Source: Variovorax sp. YR216 (lineage in GTDB: Bacteria; Pseudomonadota; Gammaproteobacteria; Burkholderiales; Burkholderiaceae_C). Taken from it: a stretch of 64,000 nucleotides of DNA. The notes under the pieces are model-generated. The model saw nothing but the letters and a program-made list of their open reading frames with translations. It searched no databases and was not told the origin of the DNA. The position numbers and the translations under genes were made by a program. Location: assembly GCF_900107745.1 (NCBI RefSeq), contig NZ_FNRO01000003.1, forward strand, positions 558,001 through 622,000. Direction: 5' to 3'. Positions 17,402 to 26,213 of the stretch are shown here, piece after piece. Position 1 is the first letter of the stretch, and every line of letters starts with the position of its first letter.

Positions 17402-18076
17402 ATGCCCACCACCGAACTCATCCTGATCCGCCACGGCGAAACCGACTGGAACCGCGAACTCCGCTTTCAGGGCCACATCGACGTGCCCCTCAACGACATG
17501 GGCCACGAGCAGGCCCGACGGCTCGGCCTGCGGCTGGCCGGTGAGTCCGTGCAGTACCTCGTTTGCAGCGATCTCATGCGTGCGCAGCAGACGGCCGCGC
17601 CGGCGGCGCAGCAGCTCGAACTGGCGATCGCGACCACGGTCACGCTGCGCGAGCAGAACTTCGGGGTGGTCGAGGGCATGCGAGCCGAGGAGATCCAGAC
17701 ACTGCATCCGCGCGCGTGGGAAGACTGGCTGCAGTTCCGCGAGGACCATGCAATGCCCGAAGGCGAGTCGCCAAGGCAGTTCCACGGGCGGATCATGGAT
17801 GCGCTCGGCAGCATCGCCACGGCACATTCGGGTCGGAGCGTGCTGGTGGTGACGCACGGCGGCGTGCTCGACATGGTCTGGCGAACCGCCCGTGGGCTGG
17901 GCCTGAACGGTCCGCGCCAGAGCGAGATTCCCAACGCGGGTTTCAACCGCATTCGCCTTGCCGACGCTTCCGCGCCGGATCGCATCGAGATCGTCGACTG
18001 GGCCGACACGCGGCACTTGGCCGACCTGCCGGCCCAACCGACCTACGACCAGCGGCGTCATCTGAAGAAGAAGTAA
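17402..18076 (+). CDS. Histidine phosphatase (phosphoglycerate mutase-like, GpmB/CobC group)
   Basis: This 224-residue histidine phosphatase carries the catalytic RHGETDWN (nucleophile His in the RHG motif), the second Arg/His region (SDLMRAQQTA) and the C-terminal VVTHGGVLDM with the second catalytic His. The GETDWNxxLRFQG start resembles GpmB and CobC proteins, which act on small phospho-metabolites and not necessarily 3-phosphoglycerate. Its cellular substrate is not evident. It precedes the LacI regulator; an operator for that regulator lies in the 41-base gap, so the two need not share control. Confidence 0.88.
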   Translation: MPTTELILIRHGETDWNRELRFQGHIDVPLNDMGHEQARRLGLRLAGESVQYLVCSDLMRAQQTAAPAAQQLELAIATTVTLREQNFGVVEGMRAEEIQTLHPRAWEDWLQFREDHAMPEGESPRQFHGRIMDALGSIATAHSGRSVLVVTHGGVLDMVWRTARGLGLNGPRQSEIPNAGFNRIRLADASAPDRIEIVDWADTRHLADLPAQPTYDQRRHLKKK

Positions 18077-18093
18077 GCGCAGCGGCAGCATCC

Positions 18094-18105
18094 GGTAGCG
18101 CTATC
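18094..18105 (+). promoter_or_regulatory. LacI-family operator O1 (GGTAGCGCTATC), upstream of the regulator gene
   Basis: The 12-base near-palindrome has the LacI-type central CG inside TAGCGCTA. Its sequence equals the site at 19203 and is the reverse complement of the site at 19229. It lies 13-24 bases before the regulator start, so it probably mediates autorepression. Confidence 0.85.
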
Positions 18106-18117
18106 AGCGCGCCTAGA

Positions 18118-19161
18118 ATGGCGCGCATGAGCAAAGATGGCGCCGCCCCCGTTCGCCGTAACCGCCGTGGCAGCGGCGCGGTCACTCTGCACGACGTCGC
18201 GAAGCTCGCCGGCGTGGCGCCGATCACCGCGTCGCGTGCGCTGAGCTCGCCTTCGCAGGTGTCCGCCGAGGTGCTCAGGAAGGTCACCGACGCCGTCAGC
18301 CGTACCGGCTATGTGCGCAACGTGCTCGCGGGCGGGCTGGCATCGACGCGCAGCCGGCTCGTCGCGGCGGTCGTGCCGACGATCGCGGGGCCGGTGTTCC
18401 TCCAGACGGTGCAGTCGCTGACCGAGGCGCTCGGCGAGCGTGGCTACCAGCTCATGCTGGGCCAGAGCGGCTATGTGAATTCGCGCGAGGATGCGCTGCT
18501 CGAAGCCATCATCGGCCGCCGGCCCGACGGCATCGTGCTCACCGGCATCATGCATTCGCCCGAAGGGCGCAAGCGGCTGCTGGCGGCGGGCATTCCGGTG
18601 GTCGAGACCTGGGATCTCACGCCGACTCCGCTGGACATGCTGGTAGGCTTTTCGCACGTCGAAGTGGGGCGCAAGGTCGCCGAATTCCTGCATGCCAAGG
18701 GACGCCGGCACCTCGCGGTGGTCGCGGGCGATGACGAACGTGCGCGCAGGCGGCACGGCGCTTTCTGCGACGCCGCGCGCGCGGCCGGCTTGCCCGAGGT
18801 GCCGATCAAGCGCGTGCCTGCGCCGACGACGCTGAAGAGCGGCCGTGCGGCGCTGGCCGAGCTGCTCGACGAGCATCCAGGCATCGATGCTGTGTTCTGC
18901 AGCTCGGACCTGCTGGCGCTGGGCGTGATGATCGAAGCGCAGTCACGCGGCATCCCGGTGCCCGGCCAGCTCGCGGTCGTCGGCTTTGGCGATCTCGAAT
19001 TCGCGGCCGATCTGCAGCCCGCGCTGACCACGGTCCGCATCGACGGTGCCGCCATCGGCCGCCAGGCCGCGCAGTTCATCGTCGAGCGCGCGGAAGGGCG
19101 CCCGGTCGACCAGCGCGTGGTCGACATCGGCTTCTCGATCGTCGAGCGCGACAGCGCCTGA
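18118..19161 (+). CDS. LacI-family transcriptional regulator of the glucarate operon
   Basis: This is a 347-residue LacI/GalR repressor (start ATG 18118; ATG 18127 also possible). The N-terminal helix-turn-helix is VTLHDVAKLAGVAPITASRAL, followed by the hinge YVRNVLAGGLAS and a periplasmic-binding-protein-like effector domain (SRLVAAVVPTIAGPVF to the end), as in GntR/GudR-like members. The three GGTAGCGCTATC-type sites, one before its own gene and two before the receptor-gudD operon, mark it as a local regulator. D-glucarate or a pathway intermediate is the likely inducer, by inference from the adjacent genes. A basic leader RRNRRGSG precedes the DNA-binding domain. Confidence 0.93.
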   Translation: MARMSKDGAAPVRRNRRGSGAVTLHDVAKLAGVAPITASRALSSPSQVSAEVLRKVTDAVSRTGYVRNVLAGGLASTRSRLVAAVVPTIAGPVFLQTVQSLTEALGERGYQLMLGQSGYVNSREDALLEAIIGRRPDGIVLTGIMHSPEGRKRLLAAGIPVVETWDLTPTPLDMLVGFSHVEVGRKVAEFLHAKGRRHLAVVAGDDERARRRHGAFCDAARAAGLPEVPIKRVPAPTTLKSGRAALAELLDEHPGIDAVFCSSDLLALGVMIEAQSRGIPVPGQLAVVGFGDLEFAADLQPALTTVRIDGAAIGRQAAQFIVERAEGRPVDQRVVDIGFSIVERDSA

Positions 19162-19188
19162 TCCGCGTAAACCCTAGGTTCGAACCCG

Positions 19189-19216
19189 TTGTCGAATTGC
19201 ACGGTAGCGCTATCAT
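19189..19216 (+). promoter_or_regulatory. Candidate promoter of the glucarate operon
   Basis: TTGTCG (19189-19194) and TATCAT (19211-19216) are 16 bases apart and fit a sigma-70 promoter. The -10 box overlaps operator O2, and operator O3 lies just beyond the expected start site, a standard repression layout. Confidence 0.55.
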
Positions 19217-19240
19217 TCAGATTCCTAAGATAGCGCTACC
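19203..19240 (+). promoter_or_regulatory. Paired LacI-family operators O2 and O3 before the glucarate operon
   Basis: GGTAGCGCTATC at 19203-19214 and its reverse complement GATAGCGCTACC at 19229-19240 form an inverted pair with centres 26 bases apart. They lie 22-59 bases before the receptor gene and match O1 before the regulator. Confidence 0.88.
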
Positions 19241-19261
19241 ATCGAAAGAGAGACATCCACC

Positions 19262-20230
19262 ATGACCCTCGGGAAATTGATTGCCGCGTGCTCCATCGCT
19301 CTCGCTGCCGCGACCGGCGCCCACGCGCAGGACTGGCCGCAAAAGACGGTAAGCATCATCGTTCCCTTCCCGGCCGGCGGTTCGACCGACATGGTCGCCC
19401 GTGCCATCAGTCCCAAGCTCGGCGAAAAGCTGGGCCAGAGCTTCATCGTCGACAACAAGGCCGGCGCGACCGGCACGATCGGCACGACGCAGGTCAAGCG
19501 CTCGCCGCCGGACGGCTACACCTTCCTCGTCAGCTCGCTCGGTCCGCTGGTGATCGCGCCGCACCTCATCAAGGGCCTTCAATACGACGCGCTGAAGGAC
19601 TTCGATGTCATCACCGTCGCGGTGCAGGCGCCCAACGTGCTGGTCGTCCCGGCCAACTCACCGCACAAATCGGTCGCAGACGTCATCGCCAATCTGAAGG
19701 CCAATCCCGGCAAGATGACCTTTGCGTCGTCCGGCAACGGATCGAGCGACCACCTGACGGCCGAACTCTTCTGGCAGCAGACAGGAACGCATGGCCTGCA
19801 CGTGCCGTACAAGGGCGGTGCGCCGGCCATCACCGACCTGCTGGGCGGCCAGGTCGATGCGTCGTTCCAGAACGTCAACGCGGTGGTGCAGTACATCAAG
19901 GGCGGCAAGCTCAAGGCGCTCGCGGTCACCGGAGACAAGCGCTCGCCGGTTCTGCCCGATGTGCCGACCATTGCCGAAGCCGGCGTGAAGAACGTCGACG
20001 TCTATTCGTGGCAAGCCATCGTCGCGCCCAAGGGCTTGCCCACGGCGGTCCGCGACAAGGCGCACAGCGCGATGGTCGCGGCCCTCAACGATCCGACCGT
20101 GAAGAGCCAGTTCACCGCCATCGGTCTCGAAGTCGTCGCCAACACGCCGGCGCAGTTCGCCGCCTTCCAGCAACAGGAATACGCCCGCTGGAAGAAAGTG
20201 ATCGAGACCGGCAAGATCACGATTGATTGA
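19262..20230 (+). CDS. Bug-family (tripartite tricarboxylate) solute-binding receptor
   Basis: This 322-residue periplasmic binding protein has a signal peptide ending around AHAQDWP. The Bug/TctC family marks are present: [20 protein letters not shown], the GAGG-like [13 protein letters not shown], and [11 protein letters not shown]. Such receptors bind organic acids and feed TctA/TctB transporters, but no tctAB genes are near, as is common for the large orphan Bug set of Burkholderiales. Placement at the head of the gudD operon, under the paired LacI operators, suggests that it recognises D-glucarate or galactarate. That ligand is inferred. Confidence 0.9.
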   Translation: MTLGKLIAACSIALAAATGAHAQDWPQKTVSIIVPFPAGGSTDMVARAISPKLGEKLGQSFIVDNKAGATGTIGTTQVKRSPPDGYTFLVSSLGPLVIAPHLIKGLQYDALKDFDVITVAVQAPNVLVVPANSPHKSVADVIANLKANPGKMTFASSGNGSSDHLTAELFWQQTGTHGLHVPYKGGAPAITDLLGGQVDASFQNVNAVVQYIKGGKLKALAVTGDKRSPVLPDVPTIAEAGVKNVDVYSWQAIVAPKGLPTAVRDKAHSAMVAALNDPTVKSQFTAIGLEVVANTPAQFAAFQQQEYARWKKVIETGKITID

Positions 20231-20234
20231 GACC

Positions 20235-20320
20235 GCCCCCAGCCTCGCGCACTTCGTGTCGCTCTGCACCCCCTCGAGGGGGCGCACCCGGCGGCCCGGC
20301 GGAGCCGGTTCCGCGGGTGC
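20235..20320. repeat. GC-rich intergenic repeat, copy 1
   Basis: CCCCCAGCCTCGCGCACTTCG, then TGTCGCT and a C5-TCGA-G5 hairpin followed by a CGGCGGCCCGG hairpin. The order C5, AGC, CACTTCGTGT, GCTxTGC, C/G-run palindrome matches the element at 55167-55240. It fills the gap between the receptor gene and gudD. Confidence 0.7.
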
Positions 20321-20379
20321 CTGCGAAGGGGCCTGCTGCGCGGCCGCTGATTGACCTTCTTTTCTTGAGAGCCTCGACC

Positions 20380-21711
20380 ATGTCCACTTCAACGCCCAAG
20401 ATCACCGACCTGCGGGTGATTCCCGTCGCGGGGCGCGACGGCATGCTGCTGAATCTCAGCGGTGCGCACGGCCCGTTCTTCACCCGCAACCTGCTGATCC
20501 TCACCGACAGCGCCGGCCGCACCGGCGTGGGCGAAGTGCCCGGTGGCGAGAAGATCCGCCAGACGCTCGAGGATGCGCGCGATCTCGTCGTCGGGCAGAC
20601 CCTCGGTGCCTACCAGGGCGTGCTGCAGCGCGTGCAGAAGAAGTTCGCCGACCGCGATTCCGGCGGACGCGGCTTGCAGACCTTCGACCTGCGCACCACG
20701 ATTCATGCAGTCACCGCGATCGAATCCGCGATGCTCGACCTGCTCGGTCAGCACCTCGAAGTGCCGGTGGCTGCGTTGCTTGGCGAAGGCCAGCAGCGCG
20801 ATGCGGTCGAGATGCTCGGCTATCTGTTCTTCGTCGGCGATCGCGACAAGTCCGATTTGCCGTACGCGCGCGAGCCGGAGGCCGACAACGACTGGTTCCG
20901 CCTGCGGCACGAGAAGGCGATGACGCCCGAGGCGATCGTCCGCCTGGCTGAAGCGGCGCGCGAGCGCTACGGCTTCAACGATTTCAAGCTCAAGGGCGGG
21001 GTGCTGCGCGGCGACGAGGAAGTCGATGCCATCGTTGCGTTGCACGAGCGCTTCCCCGAGGCGCGCGTCACGCTCGACCCGAACGGAGGCTGGCTGCTGA
21101 AGGACGCAATCCGCCTCGGCCATCGCATGCGCGGCGTGGTCGCCTATGCCGAGGATCCCTGCGGCGCGGAGGAGGGCTTTTCCGGACGGGAAGTGATGGC
21201 GGAATTCCGCCGCGCCACCGGCCTGCCGACCGCGACCAACATGATCGCCACCGACTGGCGGCAGATGGCGCATGCGCTCTCGCTGCAGTCGGTGGACATC
21301 CCGCTGGCCGACCCGCATTTCTGGACCATGGCGGGCTCCGTGCGCGTCGCCCAGACCTGCCGCGACTGGGGGCTCACCTGGGGTTCGCACTCCAACAACC
21401 ATTTCGACGTGTCGCTCGCGATGTTCACCCACGTCGGCGCCGCCGCGCCGGGCCGCGTGACCGCCATCGACACCCACTGGATCTGGCAGGACGGCCAGCG
21501 GCTGACCAAGGAGCCGCTGCGCATCGAGGGCGGCATGGTGCAGGTGCCGAAGAAGCCCGGCCTCGGCATCGAGCTGGACATGGCCGAAGTCGAGAAGGCG
21601 CATCAGCTTTACAAGCAGCACGGCCTCGGTTCGCGCGATGATGCGGTTGCGATGCAGTGCCTGATCCCCGGCTGGAAGTTCGATCCCAAGCGACCGGCCT
21701 TCGATCGCTGA
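20380..21711 (+). CDS. gudD: D-glucarate dehydratase
   Basis: This 443-residue enolase-superfamily enzyme dehydrates D-glucarate to 5-keto-4-deoxy-D-glucarate. The whole active site can be read: the KxK base pair (Lys203, Lys205 in DFKLKGG), metal ligands Asp233 (TLDPNGG), Glu258 (YAEDPCG) and Asn287 (ATNMIATD), and the catalytic His337 in GSHSNNHFD. The E. coli GudD residues are offset by two. The C-terminal [12 protein letters not shown] is characteristic. The start ATG 20380 follows the GC-rich repeat, a 149-base gap after the receptor gene; no terminator is obvious there, so it is probably in the same operon. It is the first of three pathway enzymes. Confidence 0.96.
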   Translation: MSTSTPKITDLRVIPVAGRDGMLLNLSGAHGPFFTRNLLILTDSAGRTGVGEVPGGEKIRQTLEDARDLVVGQTLGAYQGVLQRVQKKFADRDSGGRGLQTFDLRTTIHAVTAIESAMLDLLGQHLEVPVAALLGEGQQRDAVEMLGYLFFVGDRDKSDLPYAREPEADNDWFRLRHEKAMTPEAIVRLAEAARERYGFNDFKLKGGVLRGDEEVDAIVALHERFPEARVTLDPNGGWLLKDAIRLGHRMRGVVAYAEDPCGAEEGFSGREVMAEFRRATGLPTATNMIATDWRQMAHALSLQSVDIPLADPHFWTMAGSVRVAQTCRDWGLTWGSHSNNHFDVSLAMFTHVGAAAPGRVTAIDTHWIWQDGQRLTKEPLRIEGGMVQVPKKPGLGIELDMAEVEKAHQLYKQHGLGSRDDAVAMQCLIPGWKFDPKRPAFDR

Positions 21712-21748
21712 GCCTGCCGACCGCTCGACGACACGACAAGGAGACGAC

Positions 21749-22537
21749 ATGAGAGAAAACCCCCTGCGGACGCTCTGGAAATCGGGAGGCGCCGCGGTCA
21801 ATGGCTGGCTCGCGATTCCCAACGGCTTTTCGGCCGAGACCATGGCTCACCAGGGCTGGGATTCACTCACCATCGACCTGCAGCACGGCGTCGTCGACTA
21901 CCAGTCGATGATCCCGATGCTGCAGGCGATCTCCACCACCGAGACCGTGCCCGTGGTGCGCGTGCCGTGGCTAGACCCGGCGGCGCTGATGAAGACGCTG
22001 GATGCCGGCGCCTACGGCGTCATCTGCCCGATGATCAACACGGCCGACGAAGCCGCGCGCCTCGTCGCCTACACGCACTACGCGCCGCGCGGCACGCGCA
22101 GCTTCGGTCCGATCCGGGCCTTGCTCTATGGCGGCTCCGACTACCCGCAGCATGCGAACGACACCATCGTGACCTTCGCGATGATCGAAACGGCGCAGGC
22201 GCTTGAGAACCTCGACGCCATCATGTCGGTCGAAGGGCTCGATGCGGTCTACATCGGCCCTTCGGATCTTTCGCTCGCATTGGGCTGCCGGCCGGTGTTC
22301 GACGATGTCGATCCGCCGGTCGCGCAGGCGATCGACCACATCCTCGAGCGCGCGAAGGCGCACGGGCTCGTCGCCGGCATTCACAACGGCACGCCCGATG
22401 GCGCGCTCGCACGCATTGCCAAGGGCTTCCAGTTCGTCACCGTGAGTTCGGATGCGCGCCTCATGGCCGCGGGCTCGCAGCAGGTGCTCGCGAAGATGCG
22501 CGCCGCACAACCGGCCGCCGGCTCAACTTCTTACTGA
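21749..22537 (+). CDS. garL: 5-keto-4-deoxy-D-glucarate aldolase (HpcH/HpaI family)
   Basis: This 262-residue class II pyruvate aldolase splits 5-keto-4-deoxyglucarate into pyruvate and tartronate semialdehyde. The catalytic His is in DLQHGVVD, the pyruvate-binding Arg in PVVRVPW, and the metal ligands Glu and Asp in MIETAQALEN and IGPSDLSLALG. The family includes several aldolases of similar sequence (HpaI, YfaU/RhmA). The position between gudD and garR supports the glucarate reaction. AAGGAGAC lies 6-13 bases before the ATG. Confidence 0.88.
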   Translation: MRENPLRTLWKSGGAAVNGWLAIPNGFSAETMAHQGWDSLTIDLQHGVVDYQSMIPMLQAISTTETVPVVRVPWLDPAALMKTLDAGAYGVICPMINTADEAARLVAYTHYAPRGTRSFGPIRALLYGGSDYPQHANDTIVTFAMIETAQALENLDAIMSVEGLDAVYIGPSDLSLALGCRPVFDDVDPPVAQAIDHILERAKAHGLVAGIHNGTPDGALARIAKGFQFVTVSSDARLMAAGSQQVLAKMRAAQPAAGSTSY

Positions 22538-22551
22538 AAGGACCATTGATC

Positions 22552-23430
22552 ATGAAGATCGGATTCATCGGACTCGGCATCATGGGCGCGCCGATGGCGC
22601 AGAACCTCCTGCAGGCCGGCCACGAAATGTTCGTGCGCACGCGTAGCAAGGTGCCCGAGGCACTCAAGGCCGCGACCGCCTGCGCGAGCAACGCCGACGT
22701 GGCGCGCGCGGCGGACATCGTGATCCTGATGCTGCCCGACACGCCGGACGTCGAGCAGGTTCTCTTCGGCGAAGACGGCGTGGCCTCGGGCCTCTCGAAG
22801 GGCAAGACGGTGATCGACATGAGCTCGATCTCGCCGATCGACACCAAGCGCTTCGCCAAGAAGATCAACGAACTCGGCTGCGACTACCTCGACGCGCCGG
22901 TCTCGGGCGGCGAAGTCGGCGCCAAAGCCGCGAGCCTCACGATCATGGTCGGTGGCGACGAAGCGGTGTTCGAGCGCGCCAGGCCGCTGTTCGAGAAGAT
23001 GGGCAAGAACATCACGCTGGTCGGTGGCAACGGCGACGGACAGACCACCAAGGTGGCGAACCAGATCATCGTGGCGCTCAACATCGCGGCGGTCGGCGAA
23101 GCGCTGCTGTTCGCGAGCAAGGCCGGCGCGGACCCGGCCAAGGTGCGCCAGGCGCTCATGGGCGGCTTCGCGGCCAGCCGCATCCTCGAAGTGCACGGCG
23201 AGCGGATGATCAAGCGCACCTTCAATCCGGGCTTTCGTATCGGCCTGCACCAGAAGGATCTGAACCTTGCGCTTGCAGGCGCGAAGGCCATGTCGGTGGC
23301 GCTGCCGCAGACCGCGTCGGCCGCGCAGCTCATGCAGTCCTGCGCCGCGCATGGATGGGACCAGCTCGACCACTCGGCGCTGGTCAAGGCGCTCGAGCAG
23401 ATGGCCGCACACGAAGTCGCGAAGGGCTGA
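22552..23430 (+). CDS. garR: Tartronate semialdehyde reductase (2-hydroxy-3-oxopropionate reductase)
   Basis: This 292-residue NAD(P)H-dependent beta-hydroxyacid dehydrogenase reduces tartronate semialdehyde to D-glycerate, completing glucarate breakdown to glycerate and pyruvate. The Rossmann start KIGFIGLGIMGAPMAQNL, the substrate-binding DAPVSGGEVGAKAASLTIMVGG and the catalytic Lys region GQTTKVANQIIVALN are all present. The start ATG 22552 has AAAGGA nine bases before it; an upstream TTG is in frame but has worse spacing. It ends two bases from the convergent TPR gene. Confidence 0.95.
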   Translation: MKIGFIGLGIMGAPMAQNLLQAGHEMFVRTRSKVPEALKAATACASNADVARAADIVILMLPDTPDVEQVLFGEDGVASGLSKGKTVIDMSSISPIDTKRFAKKINELGCDYLDAPVSGGEVGAKAASLTIMVGGDEAVFERARPLFEKMGKNITLVGGNGDGQTTKVANQIIVALNIAAVGEALLFASKAGADPAKVRQALMGGFAASRILEVHGERMIKRTFNPGFRIGLHQKDLNLALAGAKAMSVALPQTASAAQLMQSCAAHGWDQLDHSALVKALEQMAAHEVAKG

Positions 23431-23432
23431 AT

Positions 23433-24773
23433 TCAGGCGGGCAGGCCGAGGCGGGCGTAGACCGCCGATGCCTGCCGCCGCAGTCGCCGCGATTCGGGTT
23501 GGCGATTGACTTGCTGCTGCAGGATGCCCTGCGCACCGGCGAGCGAGCTGCCCGTACCTTTGCGGATGAGCGCGTCGAGATAGACCTGCTCGAAGAGATC
23601 GCGCTGCGCATGGCTGCCGCCGATCTCGACCAGGCGCGGCAGCGCCTGCCCCAACGCCTCGATCGCGGTCGCGTGCTCCCCGCGCGCATGCGCGAGCAGT
23701 CCGCGCGCGGCCGGTACGCACACGCGTTGCCATGCGCTGCGTGTCGAGCGCGGCGCATTCGGCGCGAAGTCTTCGATGCGCTGCAGCAGCGTGTCCGCCT
23801 CCGGTCGCCGAGCACGCGCGAGACCGTAGAGGTACTGCAGGTCGAGAAAGGGCAGCACATGGTCATCGAGCCGATGCGCAAGATAGCCGCCCACGTCCTG
23901 CCAGCGATCGCCCACGTCGATGCCCGCCAACTCGAACCGCGCCAGCAGCGACACGGCGCCGATCTGGTCCTGCGAGTATTCCTTGACGACGCCCCATACG
24001 TGGTTGTCGTAGACCGCCAGCGCGTCCGCGTCACGTCCCAGGTCGATCAGGAAGAGCGCGACGTGCCACCAGTTGTGCGTGACCATGAAGGAGTTGAGTC
24101 CGACCCAGGTGTCGCTCACGCCCTGCATGAAATCGAGTCCCTCCGCGAGCCGGCCTTCGGTGAGCATCACGTGGGCGAGCGCGTGATGCGCCCAGGGCTC
24201 CTTGCGCTCCATTGCGATCGCGCGGCGTGCACTGGCTTCAGCCTCGCGCATCCGGTGGCACTGCTCATGGCCGAATGCGGCCATCCCGTGCAGATAAGGG
24301 ATGTCGCCGGCGTGCGGCAACGCCGTCAACGCCAGGCGCAGCATGCCCGGGCAATCGCCGACGTTGAAGCAGTGATACTGCCCGAGCTTCAGCGAAGCGA
24401 GGTCGCGCGGATGCTCCTTCGCCTGCTCCTCGTGCAGCGCGATGGCGCGCGTGATGTCGCCTTCGGCCCATGCGGCGATGGCTGCGATATAGCGCCGTTC
24501 ACGTGAAGTCGCGCGGGCTGAAGCGGCTTGCGCGCGATCGATGAAGGGACGCGCGTTCGCGGCCGCATCGCCCGACTCCGCGAACAGATGCAGCGTCGCG
24601 CAATACGCCTGCACGATGGGGCTCGGGTCGCGCGCGGCGGCCAGAACATCCACCGCGCGTGCCTCGCACGAGATGAAGCCTTCGATGAAGGCATTGACCG
24701 CGCGCAGGCTCGTCGGGTCATCGAGGCTGAGCGGATTGCCGAGGCTGTCGGAGAGGCGGGGCGCTGAACTCAA
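23433..24773 (-). CDS. TTC38-like tetratricopeptide repeat protein
   Basis: This protein of about 446 residues starts at TTG 24771-24773 (LSSAPRLSDSLGN), five bases after AGGAG. It is soluble and made of helical repeats, with conserved stretches PWAHHALAHVMLTEGRLAEG and HNWWHVALFLIDLGR, as in the TTC38 family. These proteins have no assigned reaction. No signal peptide or membrane segment is seen. It follows and converges with the glucarate operon but shares no strand with it, so a functional link is not evident. It ends 46 bases from the next minus-strand gene's stop codon side, and may or may not be co-transcribed with it. Confidence 0.8.
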   Translation of the reverse strand: MSSAPRLSDSLGNPLSLDDPTSLRAVNAFIEGFISCEARAVDVLAAARDPSPIVQAYCATLHLFAESGDAAANARPFIDRAQAASARATSRERRYIAAIAAWAEGDITRAIALHEEQAKEHPRDLASLKLGQYHCFNVGDCPGMLRLALTALPHAGDIPYLHGMAAFGHEQCHRMREAEASARRAIAMERKEPWAHHALAHVMLTEGRLAEGLDFMQGVSDTWVGLNSFMVTHNWWHVALFLIDLGRDADALAVYDNHVWGVVKEYSQDQIGAVSLLARFELAGIDVGDRWQDVGGYLAHRLDDHVLPFLDLQYLYGLARARRPEADTLLQRIEDFAPNAPRSTRSAWQRVCVPAARGLLAHARGEHATAIEALGQALPRLVEIGGSHAQRDLFEQVYLDALIRKGTGSSLAGAQGILQQQVNRQPESRRLRRQASAVYARLGLPA

Positions 24774-24828
24774 GGCGGCTCCTGGCGTGGATCGATCGGG
24801 GAAGCAGCCATGTTGCCACGCCCGGCGT

Positions 24829-25227
24829 TCACACGCCGGCTTGCTGGTGTCGATATTCCTGCGTTCGTCCGCCGTAGCCGTAGGCGGCAGCACGCGCGTC
24901 GATCAGGTGCACATACGAGACTTCGTGCAGGTTGCTCCTCAATGCGGCCATCGCTGCGTACACCTCGCGCACGTAGCGCGCCTTCTCCGCCTTGGTGTTG
25001 GTCTCGTCAGTGATGCTGATGTCGAGATGGAAGGCGGACCTTCCCTGCTCGGCGAGTGATTGGCCGCCGATGAACCAGGCATCGGACGAGATGTACTGCA
25101 CGGTGACGGCGATCACCGGCAGCTTCTTGTCGAGCACGGTCTGCGTCAGTTCCGCAACCTTGTCGACCACGCGCCGCGTGAGGGTCGTGTCGGGATTGCC
25201 GGACAGATGGATGACGATGTGGGGCAT
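24829..25227 (-). CDS. Tautomerase-family protein (4-oxalocrotonate tautomerase-like)
   Basis: This 132-residue protein starts MPHIVIHL (ATG 25225-25227, AAAGGA upstream). The family's catalytic Pro1 follows the removed Met, then a beta-alpha-beta unit with a dimer/trimer-type core (VVDKVAELTQTVLDKK). It is about twice the 4-OT length, close to the CHMI or MIF-like subgroup of two fused units. The substrate is unknown. It is divergently transcribed from a LysR regulator, with 95 bases between starts, which suggests that the regulator controls it. Confidence 0.82.
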   Translation of the reverse strand: MPHIVIHLSGNPDTTLTRRVVDKVAELTQTVLDKKLPVIAVTVQYISSDAWFIGGQSLAEQGRSAFHLDISITDETNTKAEKARYVREVYAAMAALRSNLHEVSYVHLIDARAAAYGYGGRTQEYRHQQAGV

Positions 25228-25297
25228 GGTGGCGTCCTTTCTGCGTTGGGTGCAGTGAATTCTGAAAGTTTCCATACCATCTGAAAAGCGGGAAGAT

Positions 25298-25311
25298 ATG
25301 ATGGATATCAT
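25298..25311. promoter_or_regulatory. Candidate LysR-regulator site between lysR and tautomerase genes
   Basis: ATGAT and ATCAT arms separated by four bases (ATGATGGATATCAT) lie 12 bases before the LysR start and 71 bases before the tautomerase start. Dyad symmetry with AT-rich arms suits a LysR-type site, but there is only one copy to judge by. Confidence 0.4.
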
Positions 25312-25322
25312 CGGAATTTCGG

Positions 25323-26204
25323 ATGGATAGATCCATGCAGGCCTTCGACATCGAACAGCTCCGGACCTTCGTCGAAGTCGTCGAGGCCGGCAGCCTGACC
25401 GCCGCCGCCCCGAGGGTCTTCCTGTCGCAGTCGGCCGTGAGCGAACAGATTCGCAAGCTCGAAGAACGGGCCGGGCAGGCGCTGCTCACGCGCAGCAAGG
25501 CCGGCGTCGCGCCCACCGGCGCCGGGTTGCGGCTCGCCGGCCACGCACGGCGCATCCTCGCGCTCAGCGACGAAGCCGTTCGCGATCTGCGCGGCGAAAT
25601 CCTGCACGGCGAACTTCGCCTCGCGGTGACCGACTACTTCCGGCCGCGCGACCTCACGGGGATGCTGAGCCGTCTTGGCGAAAGCTATCCGCAGGTCCGC
25701 CTGCGCGTGCACATCCTCAAGAGCGGCGCGATCGAAGCCGGCTATGCGCAGGGTGATTTCGACGTAGGCCTGTCGATGCGCATCATGGGCGGCGCCGCCT
25801 CAGGCAATGCGCCCGAGCGCTCGCAGGTGCTGCGGCGCGAAGCGCTGACCTGGATGGGCGCTGCCGGCATGCGGCTCGTGCGCGGCGAGCCGCTGCGGCT
25901 GCTCGTGCTGCCCGACACGTGCTCGCTGCACCAGTACACCGTCAAGCTGCTGGATGAGCGCCGCATCCCCTATGAAGTGGCGCATGTGGCGTCGGGCGTC
26001 GCGGGACTTCAGTCGGCGCTCGCGGCGGGCCTGGGCGTGGCCTGCCTCAACGAATCGGCGCTGACGGACGGCGTTGCGCCGCTCGCGGCGCCGCACGGTT
26101 TGCCAGGGTTGCCGCGTGCGGCCTTTCACTTTCTGCCTGCGCGACGTGGAGAAAGCGACTTCGTCACCCGCGCCCGTGAACTTCTGGCGACGCACTTCGC
26201 CTGA
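25323..26204 (+). CDS. LysR-family transcriptional regulator
   Basis: This 293-residue LysR protein has an N-terminal winged helix-turn-helix (QLRTFVEVVEAGSLTAAAPRVFLSQSAVSEQIRKLE) and a C-terminal effector domain. Start ATG 25323, or 25335 (MQAFDIEQL), are both possible; the second fits the usual LysR beginning. The 95-base gap to the divergent tautomerase gene contains ATGAT-N4-ATCAT (25298-25311), a candidate binding site. The effector is not evident. It converges on the amidase gene, whose stop is 10 bases from its own. Confidence 0.9.
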   Translation: MDRSMQAFDIEQLRTFVEVVEAGSLTAAAPRVFLSQSAVSEQIRKLEERAGQALLTRSKAGVAPTGAGLRLAGHARRILALSDEAVRDLRGEILHGELRLAVTDYFRPRDLTGMLSRLGESYPQVRLRVHILKSGAIEAGYAQGDFDVGLSMRIMGGAASGNAPERSQVLRREALTWMGAAGMRLVRGEPLRLLVLPDTCSLHQYTVKLLDERRIPYEVAHVASGVAGLQSALAAGLGVACLNESALTDGVAPLAAPHGLPGLPRAAFHFLPARRGESDFVTRARELLATHFA

Positions 26205-26213
26205 GTTGCGTCG

